A stretch of 64,000 nucleotides of DNA, taken from positions 1-64,000 of the forward strand of contig CAIPDT010000094.1 of assembly GCA_903863905.1 (NCBI GenBank), written 5' to 3'. Origin of the DNA: an uncultured Methylococcaceae bacterium (GTDB lineage Bacteria > Pseudomonadota > Gammaproteobacteria > Methylococcales > Methylomonadaceae). How positions within the stretch are numbered: position 1 is the stretch's first letter; the number at the start of each line of letters is the position of its first letter. The translations under genes and the position numbers were made by a program. The notes under the pieces were generated by a model. That model saw nothing but the letters and a program-made list of their open reading frames with translations. It was not told the DNA's origin and made no database searches. Shown here piece after piece: positions 17,820-29,001 of the stretch.

Positions 17820-20195
17820 TCAATCCCTCAGTTTTGCATTTTTTTCTGTAGCTAATAAATTTAACAACCTACTGATTACGGCCTCAATATCAGTATCTGC
17901 TAATGTTTGTGTGTCATCTTGTAAAAACAGACTTAAAGCAACACTCTTGTAGCCTTCCTCTACCCCTTTACCTCGATAAATATCAAAGAGTGTTACCTCT
18001 TGTAAAGTGGTCTCAGCACTACTTTTAATACACTCTATTATCTCACTCGCCGAAATAACTTCCTCAACAATCAAAGCCAAATCACGTCGTACCGAAGGAT
18101 ATTTAGATAAGGGCTTAAAAGCAGGAATACGTTTATTGAGCAATAGGTCTTGATCTAATTCAAATAGAAACACTTGGCTATCAAAGCCCAACTGCTTTTC
18201 TAAATGAGGATGCAACATACCTAACCAACCCACGTGCTCACCTTGTGCCGAGCGTATTTCAGCTGTTTGACCGGGATGTAATGTTGCATGAACTACGGGA
18301 ACATAATTCACCCGACAACCAGACAAGGTAAATAAAGCTTCTAAGTCAGATTTTATATCAAAAAAGTCAACCTTACGCGGCTTTTCTCCCCACTGTTCTG
18401 AGGTAACATCCCCTATCACCAATCCAGCTAACATTTTTTGCTGTTGCGTTTCACCGTCTACCTTAAGAAAACGCAACCCTGTTTCAAAGAATCTTATCCG
18501 GTGATGTTGCCGATGCACATTATGCAAGGCGGCCTTTAACAAACCACACCATAGAGTCGTTCTCATTACCGCTAATTCAGACGAAATAGGATTCTTTAAC
18601 CGAATGGCCTCAATACCAGGTGCCACTACATTTTGAATCTCTTCATCCACAAAGCTATAAGTCACCGCTTCTTGGTAGCCACGATCCACTAATAAGTCCT
18701 TTACCCGATCAAGCTCTAATACCGCTTCAGAGACTAAACCTAGCTCAGAACGCATTAAGGCTGAATGACTCGGTAGATTATTATAACCGTACACCCGCGC
18801 GATTTCTTCAATCAAATCCGCCTCAATCGCGATATCAAATCGAAAGCCTGGCGGTACCACCGTCCAGCCATCTGCTTGACTCTCAACAGACAAACCTAAG
18901 CGTTGGAATATATTAACCACTTGCTCATTTTCAAAACACAAGCCTAATATCTTTTCTAAACGGGCACGCCTTAGAAAAACAGCATTTCGTTGAGGCAGAC
19001 TCGCGGGAGTGGTGACTTCAGTCATTGGACCTACAACGCCACCGGCAATCTCAACAATGAGTTGAGTCGCACGTTCGATAGCACGCGTTTGTAAAGTCGC
19101 ATCAACTCCCCGCTCAAAACGATGCGAAGAGTCTGTATGTAAACCAAAACGACGGGCTTTACCCGCAATGGCTTCAGGCGTAAAAAACGCACATTCTAAA
19201 AACACAGATTGGGTATCTTCCGTGACCGCAGAAAAACTACCTCCCATCACACCCGCCAAAGCCAAAGCTTGCTGATCATCAGCAATGACTAACGCTTCTG
19301 GGTCTAACTGAATGGTTTCATTATTTAACAGGCTTAATGATTCCTCTGCTTTAGCGTAACGAACAGTAATGCCACCGGTTAATTTATCGGCATCAAAAGC
19401 ATGTAAAGGCTGACCCAATTCTAATAAAACATAATTAGTCACATCGACCACAGGACCTAAACTTCTAACCCCCGAACGACGCAAGCGCTCTTGCATCCAT
19501 AAAGGTGTTTCAGCTTTAGCATTGACATTTTGGATTAAACGACCTAAATAACGTGGACACGCCGCCGTTGCTTCAACAGCAACCGATAAGGTATGTTCGT
19601 GGGCAACAGGCACTTCAGTCACGGCTGTTATTGACCAATCCATATTGTTCAATAACGCCACTTCTCTGGCCAAGCCTTCAACACTTAAACAATCAGCTCT
19701 ATTGGGCGTTAAATCAACTTCGATCAGCGAATCATCCAAAGACAGATATTCACGAATATCCACACCTACTGGCGCATCATCGGCTAATTCCATTAAGCCA
19801 TGGGCTTCGGCGAGTAAACCGAGTTCTTTTTCAGAACACAGCATTCCAAACGATTCTTGACCACGTAACTTAGATTTCTTGATCTTAAAATCACCCGGTA
19901 ATACAGCGCCACATAGGGCCGCAGGGATTTTTAAACCGATTCTGACATTACTGGCGCCACACACGATCTGCAATAACTCTTCGGCACCGACATTCACTTG
20001 GCAAACGCGTAATCGATCCGCATCAGGATGCTGTTCCATCTCGATGACTTGTCCGACCACAACACCACTAAATAAAGCGGCTGCCGGCTCTACAGAACCG
20101 ATCTCTAGACCTGCCATCGTTAACTGCTCAACCAGTTTATCTGTGCTTATGTCTGGATTTACATACGACCTTAACCAGGCTTCACTCAATTGCAT
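17820..20195 (-). CDS. pheT: Phenylalanine--tRNA ligase beta subunit
   Basis: Full-length PheT with N-terminal tRNA-binding domain (VVVGQVIEMEQHPDADRLRVCQVNVG), B3/B4 and FDX-ACB domains; follows pheS. Confidence 0.97.
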   Translation of the reverse strand: MQLSEAWLRSYVNPDISTDKLVEQLTMAGLEIGSVEPAAALFSGVVVGQVIEMEQHPDADRLRVCQVNVGAEELLQIVCGASNVRIGLKIPAALCGAVLPGDFKIKKSKLRGQESFGMLCSEKELGLLAEAHGLMELADDAPVGVDIREYLSLDDSLIEVDLTPNRADCLSVEGLAREVALLNNMDWSITAVTEVPVAHEHTLSVAVEATAACPRYLGRLIQNVNAKAETPLWMQERLRRSGVRSLGPVVDVTNYVLLELGQPLHAFDADKLTGGITVRYAKAEESLSLLNNETIQLDPEALVIADDQQALALAGVMGGSFSAVTEDTQSVFLECAFFTPEAIAGKARRFGLHTDSSHRFERGVDATLQTRAIERATQLIVEIAGGVVGPMTEVTTPASLPQRNAVFLRRARLEKILGLCFENEQVVNIFQRLGLSVESQADGWTVVPPGFRFDIAIEADLIEEIARVYGYNNLPSHSALMRSELGLVSEAVLELDRVKDLLVDRGYQEAVTYSFVDEEIQNVVAPGIEAIRLKNPISSELAVMRTTLWCGLLKAALHNVHRQHHRIRFFETGLRFLKVDGETQQQKMLAGLVIGDVTSEQWGEKPRKVDFFDIKSDLEALFTLSGCRVNYVPVVHATLHPGQTAEIRSAQGEHVGWLGMLHPHLEKQLGFDSQVFLFELDQDLLLNKRIPAFKPLSKYPSVRRDLALIVEEVISASEIIECIKSSAETTLQEVTLFDIYRGKGVEEGYKSVALSLFLQDDTQTLADTDIEAVISRLLNLLATEKNAKLRD

Positions 20196-20223
20196 GATTC
20201 AAATTTTCCTGTGTAACAATATC

Positions 20224-21291
<1,068 letters not shown>

Positions 21292-21307
21292 TCAGGCTGT
21301 TATCCTG

Positions 21308-21334
21308 AAAAACCCACCTTCCGAAGAAGGTGGG
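21308..21334 (-). terminator. Rho-independent terminator after rplT
   Basis: Minus strand CCCACCTTC-TTCG-GAAGGTGGG followed by TTTTTC; perfect 9-bp stem with UUCG tetraloop. Confidence 0.9.
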
Positions 21335-21345
21335 CCAAGTTCCAT

Positions 21346-21711
21346 TTAAGAAACAGGACTTTGATTGGCTTTAGCAATTTCTGCTATTTTACCAAATGAC
21401 TCAATGTCACGTACTGCGATATCTGCTAATACTTTACGGTCAATTTTAACATTGGCTTTAGTTAAACCATTGATCAAACGACTGTAAGAAATTCCGTAAA
21501 GACGCGCTGCCGCGTTAATACGTACAATCCATAAAGCACGGAATTGACGTTTTTTCTGTTTACGGTCACGGTAAGCATATTGACCCGCTTTAATAACCGC
21601 TTGTTTAGCAACGCGATAAACGCGACTACGAGCGCCGTAGTAACCTTTAGCTTGCTTTAATACTTTTTTGTGTCTTGCTCTGGCTGTTACACCACGTTTT
21701 ACTCTAGGCAT
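21346..21711 (-). CDS. rplT: 50S ribosomal protein L20
   Basis: [62 protein letters not shown]. Confidence 0.98.
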   Translation of the reverse strand: MPRVKRGVTARARHKKVLKQAKGYYGARSRVYRVAKQAVIKAGQYAYRDRKQKKRQFRALWIVRINAAARLYGISYSRLINGLTKANVKIDRKVLADIAVRDIESFGKIAEIAKANQSPVS

Positions 21712-21726
21712 TCCTATTCTCCTCTA

Positions 21727-21924
21727 TTAACTGTATGGCATCATACGTATAGCCATACGTACATCTGATGGATGAATAGTTTTTGGTGAACGTAACTGTC
21801 TCTTTCTCTTAGTTGACTTTTTAGTCAAGATATGACGACGATGCGACTGTCCACATTTAAAACCGCCGTTGCCTGTGCGTCTAAAACGCTTAGCAGCTCC
21901 ACGGTTCGTTTTTATCTTTGGCAT
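21727..21924 (-). CDS. rpmI: 50S ribosomal protein L35
   Basis: [45 protein letters not shown]; true ATG at 21924 (the ORF track start is too far upstream), preceded by GGAG. Confidence 0.97.
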   Translation of the reverse strand: MPKIKTNRGAAKRFRRTGNGGFKCGQSHRRHILTKKSTKRKRQLRSPKTIHPSDVRMAIRMMPYS

Positions 21925-22118
21925 TTGTTTGCTCCAATAATATAAAATAAAAATCCCTGAGACATAACCCAGCAAGGCAAAATGCATGGCCCTGAAGAAT
22001 TACTCGATTAGCTTAATGCTATTCGTAAAACAGCCACTCCTGTGCTGTTAATTGCAGAGATCACGCTCTGCAAAACTGCATTCCAATACTAAGACTGGAA
22101 TCGTTTTAATCATAAAGA
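21925..22118 (-). promoter_or_regulatory. infC-rpmI intercistronic leader, candidate L20-type autoregulatory RNA
   Basis: Hairpins on the minus strand: ATTCCA..TTGGAAT, TGCAGAG-CGTGAT-CTCTGCA, AACAGC..GGCTGTT before rpmI SD/ATG; position matches the known L20 repression site in enterobacteria. Confidence 0.45.
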
Positions 22119-22643
22119 TTATTTTTTCTTTTTAGGCGACATAACCATAATCATTTGACGACCTTCCATTTTAGGAAACTGCTCAACGACGGCTAATTCT
22201 TCCAAATCTTTTTCGATACGCTTCAATAAGTCCATACCAATTTCACGATGGGCCATTTCGCGACCACGATAACGAACCGTTACCTTGGTTTTATCACCCT
22301 CATTAAGAAACTTAGTTAAACTACGTAACTTAACTTGATAATCGCCCTCGTCAGTTCCGGGTCTAAATTTTATTTCTTTAACCTGGATCTGCTTTTGTTT
22401 CTTTTTGGCAACCTGAAGCTTTTTATTCAGTTCAAACTGGTATTTGCCGTAGTTCATTATCTTACAAACCGGGGGATCCGCGTTTGGTGATATTTCTACT
22501 AAATCCAAGTCTGCCGCATAAGCAATTTGCTTGGCTTCATCCAATGAGATAATTCCTAATGCTTCACCCTCTGCTCCTGTTACTCTCACTCGTCTAGCGG
22601 TGATCGAATCATTCAGGCGCGTTTCATCTTTTTTAGCAGCGAT
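22119..22643 (-). CDS. infC: Translation initiation factor IF-3, probable AUC start codon
   Basis: Frame open upstream of tracked GTG: TTGGAGG-ATTAGGGT-ATC GCT GCT AAA AAA GAT GAA ACG CGC CTG AAT GAT ([23 protein letters not shown]...), matching the IF3 N-terminus; SD GGAGG 8 nt before ATC. Confidence 0.9.
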   Translation of the reverse strand: MAAKKDETRLNDSITARRVRVTGAEGEALGIISLDEAKQIAYAADLDLVEISPNADPPVCKIMNYGKYQFELNKKLQVAKKKQKQIQVKEIKFRPGTDEGDYQVKLRSLTKFLNEGDKTKVTVRYRGREMAHREIGMDLLKRIEKDLEELAVVEQFPKMEGRQMIMVMSPKKKK

Positions 22644-22664
22644 ACCCTAATCCTCCAATAAATA

Positions 22665-24575
22665 CTATAATTTTCTATCCGCAATCTCTTGCTTGATACG
22701 TTCGGCAAACTCAACGATTGACAGACTACCTAAATCTTCACCTTTCTGCGTACGCACCGTGATATTTTGTTCTTCTAATTCTTTATCACCTACAATAACA
22801 AGATACGGTATTCTTTGCATAGAATGTTCACGGATTTTAAACCCGATCTTCTCATTTCTCAAGTCTATTTTTATTCTAATGCCCTGTTTCTCTAACTCTT
22901 TCATAATTTGAGAGGCATATTCGGCATGACGATCCGCAATATCAAGCACCATCACTTGCACTGGGGCTAACCACAGCGGGAAAGTTCCGGCATATTGTTC
23001 AATCAAAATCCCGATGAATCTTTCTAAAGAACCTAGAATCGCTCTGTGCAACATGACTGGCACTTGTTTTGAGCCATCTTCAGCAATATAAGTTGCACCT
23101 AAACGGCCAGGCATTGAGAAATCTACTTGGATAGTGCCACATTGCCAAACTCGACCAATACAATCTTTTAACGAGAATTCAATTTTAGGACCGTAGAAAG
23201 CACCTTCACCCGGTTGCAAATCCCACTTTAAACCTTTGTTATCAAGCGCTAAAGCTAAAGCTGATTCGGCCTTATCCCATACCGAATCATCACCCACTCT
23301 ATTCTCAGGGCGGGTTGATAACTTCATAATGACTTCGGTAAAACCAAACTCACTATAAATAGCGAATAACATATCGATGAACGTAGACACTTCATCTTGA
23401 ATCTGGCTTTCTGTACAGAAAATATGCGCATCATCTTGCACAAAGTTTCTGACTCGCATCAAACCATGCAAAGTACCTGAGGGCTCATTACGATGACATG
23501 AACCAAATTCAGCAATACGAATCGGTAAATCACGGTAACTCTTGATACCTAGATTAAAAATTTGCACATGGCACGGACAATTCATGGGCTTGATAGCATA
23601 ATCACGACTTTCAGAGTGCGTCGTAAAGATCATGGCACCAAACTTATCCCAATGGCCTGATTTTTCCCACAAAGAGCGATCAACTAACTGAGGGGTTTTA
23701 ACCTCACCATAACCATTAACACGTAATTTCTCACGGATGAATTGTTCAATTTGCTGATAAATAACCCAGCCTTTTTCATGCCAAAACACCATACCTGGCG
23801 CTTCTTCTTGAATATGGAACAAATCAAAGGTTTTAGCTAATTTACGATGGTCACGCTTTTCAGCTTCTTCTAAGCGGTGTAAATAAGCTTGTAATTCTTT
23901 CTTATCACCCCAGGCAGTTCCGTAAATACGTTGCAACATTTCGTTATCAGAATTGCCGCGCCAATAAGCACCTGCAATCTTCATTAACTTAAAGCTACCT
24001 AATTTACCGGTACTAGGAACATGAGGCCCCCGACAAAGATCCGTAAACTCACCTTGTTGATACAACGATAAATCTTGGTCTGCAGGGATAGACGCAATCA
24101 ATTCAGCCTTATACGCTTCACCTAAACCGGTAAAGTATTCAATGGCCGCATCACGACTGACAACAGAACGATTAACCACAAAATCTTCAGCCACTAATTG
24201 CTGCATTTTAGCTTCAATAGCGGTTAAATCATCGGGGGTAAAAGGTCTGTGATACGAGAAGTCATAGTAAAAACCATTTTCTATGACTGGCCCAATAGTG
24301 ACTTGGGCTTCTGGAAAGAGTTGTTTAACCGCTTGGGCTAACAAATGCGCAGTAGAATGGCGGATAACATCAACGCCCTCTTCATCTTTTGCAGTGATAA
24401 TTTGCAAAGAAGCATCTTGATTGATTAACGTGCTTGCATCGACTAAGTTGCCATCGACTCGACCCGCTAAGGTCGCCTTAGCTAATCCAGCACCAATAGA
24501 ACGGGCCACGTCTAACACGGTTACCGCATGATCAAATTCACGATTAGAGCCATCAGGAAGAGTAATTACGGGCAT
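22665..24575 (-). CDS. thrS: Threonine--tRNA ligase
   Basis: [58 protein letters not shown] at 24575 (the ORF track start at 24680 runs into a tRNA gene). Confidence 0.97.
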   Translation of the reverse strand: MPVITLPDGSNREFDHAVTVLDVARSIGAGLAKATLAGRVDGNLVDASTLINQDASLQIITAKDEEGVDVIRHSTAHLLAQAVKQLFPEAQVTIGPVIENGFYYDFSYHRPFTPDDLTAIEAKMQQLVAEDFVVNRSVVSRDAAIEYFTGLGEAYKAELIASIPADQDLSLYQQGEFTDLCRGPHVPSTGKLGSFKLMKIAGAYWRGNSDNEMLQRIYGTAWGDKKELQAYLHRLEEAEKRDHRKLAKTFDLFHIQEEAPGMVFWHEKGWVIYQQIEQFIREKLRVNGYGEVKTPQLVDRSLWEKSGHWDKFGAMIFTTHSESRDYAIKPMNCPCHVQIFNLGIKSYRDLPIRIAEFGSCHRNEPSGTLHGLMRVRNFVQDDAHIFCTESQIQDEVSTFIDMLFAIYSEFGFTEVIMKLSTRPENRVGDDSVWDKAESALALALDNKGLKWDLQPGEGAFYGPKIEFSLKDCIGRVWQCGTIQVDFSMPGRLGATYIAEDGSKQVPVMLHRAILGSLERFIGILIEQYAGTFPLWLAPVQVMVLDIADRHAEYASQIMKELEKQGIRIKIDLRNEKIGFKIREHSMQRIPYLVIVGDKELEEQNITVRTQKGEDLGSLSIVEFAERIKQEIADRKL

Positions 24576-24600
24576 GTTAATTAATTTTTGGTTGCTACAA

Positions 24601-24629
24601 TAAAAAAAGCACCGCTTAAGCAGTGCTTT
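24601..24629 (-). terminator. Rho-independent terminator between tRNA-Val and thrS
   Basis: Minus strand AAAGCACTGC-TTAA-GCGGTGCTTT followed by TTTTA. Confidence 0.8.
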
Positions 24630-24635
24630 AATGTC

Positions 24636-24712
24636 TGGTAGGCACGATTGGACTCGAACCAACGACCCCCACCATGTCAAGGTGGTGCTCTAACCAACTG
24701 AGCTACGCGCCT
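24636..24712 (-). tRNA. tRNA-Val(GAC)
   Basis: Reverse complement AGGCGCGTAGCTCAGTTGGTTAGAGCACCACCTTGACATGGTGGGGGTCGTTGGTTCGAGTCCAATCGTGCCTACCA: cloverleaf, loop TTGACAT, encoded CCA. Confidence 0.96.
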
Positions 24713-24793
24713 GAAGTTAATATAACCTCAATACCCCGCTATTATATCAACTCAGAAAAGTTACGCAACCTTTAAATCATTCTAAAACATTGA

Positions 24794-25798
24794 TTACGGT
24801 CTTTTTCGGTTAACGCGAGGCTTAACAACCTCGGGCTTTTCCCTCACAAGATGCGCCTCGTTGCGCTCCATGCCCGAAAACTCAAATAACAAGTCTAATT
24901 CTTTTTCCGTTAATTCATAGTAAGTACAGGTTTTTAAGCGCTCAGGTAACACCACAGGCCCATAACGCACTCTCATTAACCGACTGACCACCACCTCTTG
25001 AGATTCCCATAAACGCCTGACTAAACGATTTCGACCTTCACTGACGATCACGTTATACCATTTATTGGCACCCTCACCGCCAAAAAAGTGAATCTCGTTA
25101 AACTTAGCTTTGCCATCCTCAAGCTCCACCCCCTCCTTAAGTTTTTCCAGAGTGGCTTCAGACACACTCCCTAAAATACGCACCGCATATTCTCGCTCTA
25201 CTTCAGCCGAAGGATGCATCAATTTATTCGCTAACTCTCCATTGTTAGTCACTAATAATAACCCAGAGGTATTAATATCTAAACGCCCCACCGAAATCCA
25301 CCGCGCCGTCGTTAAGGTTGGTAGCTGGGTAAAAACCACTGGCCGCCCCTCAGGATCACGACGCGTGACCACTTCACCGGTCGGTTTATGGTAAAGCAAT
25401 ACGCGGGTTGGTTGAATCGCAAACTTCTCCCAATGAACGACTCGGTCGTTCAGTTGTAAATAATCACCCTGTTTTAAACGATCCCCTAACTTAACTAACT
25501 CGCCATTTAATTTTAAGCGACCTTCATCAATCCAACGTTCAACTTCTCTTCGTGATCCCACCCCACCGCGAGCCAATACTTTTTGGATACGTTCACCTGC
25601 CGCCGCAACCAACTGAGCCGCTTTTTTTGCTTCTATGCTAAGGGACTTAGCGACTGGCACCGATACCTTTTGGCTCGGCTCTTTAGGCTTATGCGCTTTA
25701 TCTTGGGTTTTACGCTGTTGTTTAGGTGACTTATTCACTTTACCCGCCGTGCGATTGGGTTGCTTTGATGAATCACTTGAAGATTTATTACTTTTCAC
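24794..25798 (-). CDS. rluB: 23S rRNA pseudouridine(2605) synthase-type (RluB/RsuA family)
   Basis: S4 domain ERIQKVLARGGVGSRREVERWIDEGRLKLNG; ISVGRLDINTSGLLLVTNNGELANKLMHPS; basic N-terminal tail; next to scpAB. Confidence 0.92.
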   Translation of the reverse strand: MKSNKSSSDSSKQPNRTAGKVNKSPKQQRKTQDKAHKPKEPSQKVSVPVAKSLSIEAKKAAQLVAAAGERIQKVLARGGVGSRREVERWIDEGRLKLNGELVKLGDRLKQGDYLQLNDRVVHWEKFAIQPTRVLLYHKPTGEVVTRRDPEGRPVVFTQLPTLTTARWISVGRLDINTSGLLLVTNNGELANKLMHPSAEVEREYAVRILGSVSEATLEKLKEGVELEDGKAKFNEIHFFGGEGANKWYNVIVSEGRNRLVRRLWESQEVVVSRLMRVRYGPVVLPERLKTCTYYELTEKELDLLFEFSGMERNEAHLVREKPEVVKPRVNRKRP

Positions 25799-27021
25799 TC
25801 GTTACCTGCGTTATTTGCTACGACCGTTACCGCCTCATCCAGATACTTAATATCCTCAAGGGCCGGCAATTCATTTAGCGATGTTATATTAAAATAATCC
25901 AAAAACTGTTTCGTTGTACCATACAAACCTGGGCGCCCCGGCGCTTCTTTATGCGCCACCACCCGAATCCATTCCCGCTCTAGCAAGGTTTGAATAATAC
26001 TTGAGCTGACACTCACCCCTCTAATATCCTCTATATCCGCCCGAGTAACCGGCTGCCGATACGCAATAATAGCCAAGGTTTCTAATAATGCCCGTGAATA
26101 ACGAGGCGGTTTTTCTTCAAATAAACGTGACACCCATTGAGACAACTCCGCCTTAATCTGAAAGCGATACCCACTGGCCACCTGCTTTAACTCAACAGGA
26201 CGATAGCGATACTCTTCGGTAATCACGCTGATAGCCGCTTGAATCTCGGCCAACTCCGGCTGTTCCAATTCAGGAAACACCTGCTGCACCTGTTTGATCG
26301 TCATCGGCTTCTTGGCTACAAAAAGAATCGCTTCAACGATACGCTTTATTTTGTCATTAATCTCGACAGTCTCAATCACCTGATGATTATCAACCTCAAC
26401 AAGCTGATTATGTTCAGCTTCAGCGCCCTGCTTATTAGCAGACTCAATAATTAGCTTATGTTCAGACTCAAGGATCTGCTTATCTATCGTAGTCAATGTG
26501 CTTAATTCTACTTGATTATTCAACTGTTTTCTAAATTTACCCAAAGGACGTAACCTAATAGGCCTCACCACCACCTGTTGCACAGACTTTGCAGAGACCG
26601 TATCCTTTACAGCGATCGATGCAAGTGCTGCAGAGACCTCTCCCTGAACAGTATCCAAACCTGCCCCCTCAGACACACCTTGACTGACATCGCCTAAAAC
26701 AAAAGCAACAACAGCATCAGAAGTAACCTCCGTTGATTCAAGGGGGGCCGCAACCGCCTTCGCTTTAGGGGATCGCGAGGCCCGCGGCTTTGATACGGAT
26801 TTCTGAGAAGGGCTCGAACTGAGTAATGTCGATGAGTCCTTCTTTTCCGAGTTCGAGGATGGCCAAAAACGAGACAACGACTCCGTGTCTACCTTCTTTT
26901 CGGATAAATAATTGCGAGAAAAGGAGACTATTTTCTCCTTCAAGGTTTGCCAAAATGGCTGCCATTCGTTCACGGACAGATAACGCTTCTTTGGTAATTT
27001 GGTGATGACTAAGTTGATCAA
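25795..27021 (-). CDS. scpB: Segregation and condensation protein B with long N-terminal extension; start uncertain
   Basis: Core from ~IKRIVEAILFVAKKPMTIKQVQQVFPE..YRYRPVELKQVASGYRFQIKAE..YSRALLETLAIIAYRQPVTRADIEDIRGV. First ~220 aa are low complexity, and the first 257 nt overlap scpA. Confidence 0.88.
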   Translation of the reverse strand: MINLVITKLPKKRYLSVNEWQPFWQTLKEKIVSFSRNYLSEKKVDTESLSRFWPSSNSEKKDSSTLLSSSPSQKSVSKPRASRSPKAKAVAAPLESTEVTSDAVVAFVLGDVSQGVSEGAGLDTVQGEVSAALASIAVKDTVSAKSVQQVVVRPIRLRPLGKFRKQLNNQVELSTLTTIDKQILESEHKLIIESANKQGAEAEHNQLVEVDNHQVIETVEINDKIKRIVEAILFVAKKPMTIKQVQQVFPELEQPELAEIQAAISVITEEYRYRPVELKQVASGYRFQIKAELSQWVSRLFEEKPPRYSRALLETLAIIAYRQPVTRADIEDIRGVSVSSSIIQTLLEREWIRVVAHKEAPGRPGLYGTTKQFLDYFNITSLNELPALEDIKYLDEAVTVVANNAGNE

Positions 27022-27583
27022 CGCGCTTTAGGACATCCTGAAACGCTAACAACATCTCTTTTAATTGCACATCCGGCACTTGTTGGGCTATATTTAAAGG
27101 TGACGTATCCACCTCAGGGGTGAATATATCACGCTCCATGCGTGGCAACAAATCAATCTCTTCCGCCGCTTTTTTAATTTGCTCATATTCTTGCAAACGC
27201 CGAATTAAGGTGGCTCGGGGATCATCCTCATCCTCTTCTGGCTCGGTCTGCCTTGGCAATAACATCTTAGATTTAATCTCGGCCAACAACGCCGCCATTA
27301 CTAAATATTCAGCCGCCAACTCTAAATTGAGCACCCCCATAATCTGAATATAAGAAATATATTGCTGGGTAATCTCGGCAATAGGAATATTGACAATATC
27401 AAAGTTTTGCCGCCTGATTAGATACAATAATAAATCTAAAGGCCCTTCAAATAAATCTAAAAACACCTCTAAAGCCTGAGGTGGAATATAAAGATCTTCG
27501 GGCAATTGATTAAAAGGCTCCCCATTCACCAAGGCTAACCTAATACTGGCCTCACGCGCACTCATACCCACTGGCGCCGTCAT
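26765..27583 (-). CDS. scpA: Segregation and condensation protein A
   Basis: ALEVFLDLFEGPLDLLLYLIRRQNFDIVNIPIAEITQQYISYI; EYLVMAALLAEIKSKMLLP. Confidence 0.95.
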   Translation of the reverse strand: MTAPVGMSAREASIRLALVNGEPFNQLPEDLYIPPQALEVFLDLFEGPLDLLLYLIRRQNFDIVNIPIAEITQQYISYIQIMGVLNLELAAEYLVMAALLAEIKSKMLLPRQTEPEEDEDDPRATLIRRLQEYEQIKKAAEEIDLLPRMERDIFTPEVDTSPLNIAQQVPDVQLKEMLLAFQDVLKRVDQLSHHQITKEALSVRERMAAILANLEGENSLLFSQLFIRKEGRHGVVVSFLAILELGKEGLIDITQFEPFSEIRIKAAGLAIP

Positions 27584-27618
27584 CTAAGTAACCCAGGCTT
27601 TAACTGACAACGCTTCAA

Positions 27619-28275
27619 TCACAGCCCCGCCATCGAAAAAAACACTTTCTGCGCGATAAACAAAGGGTACTCTAAGATAACATTCAGCATCTTAGTGTAA
27701 AGCAACACCAACAGTATAATAAAACCATACCGCTCTAAACGATTATATTGCCAAGCCCAATGACTCGGCAATAGGCCTGTTAAAATACGACTGCCATCTA
27801 AAGGCGGAATAGGCAATAAATTAATCATCGCTAACACTAAATTAATTGAAATACCCGCTACCCCCATGTAAATCAAAGGCTCAGAAATTTCTTTAAGCCC
27901 CGCACCCAAGGTAACACCGACACGAGCAATCAACGCCCAAGCGGTCGCCATTAACAAGTTTGAAACAGGGCCGGCTACGGCGACCACCGCCATATCCTTT
28001 AACGGTCTTTTAAAGTTTCTGGCGTCCACCGGCACGGGTTTAGCCCAACCAAAGATAAAGCCTGTACCCGTCACTAACAACAAACCGGGCAAAATAATGG
28101 TACCAAACCAATCAATATGTTTAAACGGGTTTAACGTTAACCGACCTAAACGCGCGGCGGTCTTATCGCCATATTGTTTAGCCACCCAACCATGCGCCAC
28201 CTCATGCACAGTAATGGCAAACACCACTGGCAATATCCAGACGACTATCCGTTGAACTAAACTTAATTCACCCAT
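27619..28275 (-). CDS. Site-2 protease family zinc metalloprotease (M50, YwhC-like)
   Basis: AITVHEVAHGWVAKQYGD (HExxH); INLLPIPPLDGSRI. Confidence 0.92.
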   Translation of the reverse strand: MGELSLVQRIVVWILPVVFAITVHEVAHGWVAKQYGDKTAARLGRLTLNPFKHIDWFGTIILPGLLLVTGTGFIFGWAKPVPVDARNFKRPLKDMAVVAVAGPVSNLLMATAWALIARVGVTLGAGLKEISEPLIYMGVAGISINLVLAMINLLPIPPLDGSRILTGLLPSHWAWQYNRLERYGFIILLVLLYTKMLNVILEYPLFIAQKVFFSMAGL

Positions 28276-28288
28276 GATTTTTCCAAAA

Positions 28289-28918
28289 TTAATCTAACAT
28301 TGGCGCAAGACCTTTGCCCTGCCGAATGATCTCTACACCCTGACTAGAAATTTCAATCATAGTAGTGACCTCATATTTAATAATACCCGCATCAATAATT
28401 AAATCCAGCTCATGTTCCAAGCGACTTTTGATTTCATAAGGGTCTGTCATGCCTTCACTTTCACCGGGCAATATCAAGGTAGAACTAAACAGCGGCTCGC
28501 CTAATTCTTGTAATAATAATTGCGTCACGGGATGATCGGGAATGCGGATACCAATCGTTTTTTTCTTAGGATGCATCAGTTTTTTAGGCACCTCACGGGT
28601 GGCATCTAACACGAAGGTAAATGCCCCCGGGGTTAAGGCCTTAATCAATCGATACGCATCATTGCTAATTTTAGTAAAATTGGATACCTGAGTCAGATCT
28701 TTACACACCAAGGTAAAGTTATGTTTATCATCCAGTTGACGGATACGACGAATCTTATCCAAAGCTTGTTTATCATCCAAATGACAAGCCAAGGCATACG
28801 AAGAATCGGTCGGATAGGCAATAACACCGCCTTTACGAATAATCTCTACGGCACGATGAATTAATCTTAACTGAGGATTTTCTGGATGTATTTCAAAAAA
28901 ATGCGACATCATTAACAC
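28289..28918 (-). CDS. L-threonylcarbamoyladenylate synthase-like protein, YciO type
   Basis: Sua5/YciO/YrdC fold: GGVIAYPTDSSYALACHLDDKQALDKIRRIRQLDDKHNFTLVCKDL; IRIPDHPVTQLLLQELGEPLFSSTL. Confidence 0.88.
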   Translation of the reverse strand: MLMMSHFFEIHPENPQLRLIHRAVEIIRKGGVIAYPTDSSYALACHLDDKQALDKIRRIRQLDDKHNFTLVCKDLTQVSNFTKISNDAYRLIKALTPGAFTFVLDATREVPKKLMHPKKKTIGIRIPDHPVTQLLLQELGEPLFSSTLILPGESEGMTDPYEIKSRLEHELDLIIDAGIIKYEVTTMIEISSQGVEIIRQGKGLAPMLD

Positions 28919-29001
28919 TTGGAATTAAAGTTAAATATAGTTACATTATAACTGACATCCGAAAAAGCTGGCAGTATGAATCAACAAAACGCTAAACAGT
29001 C

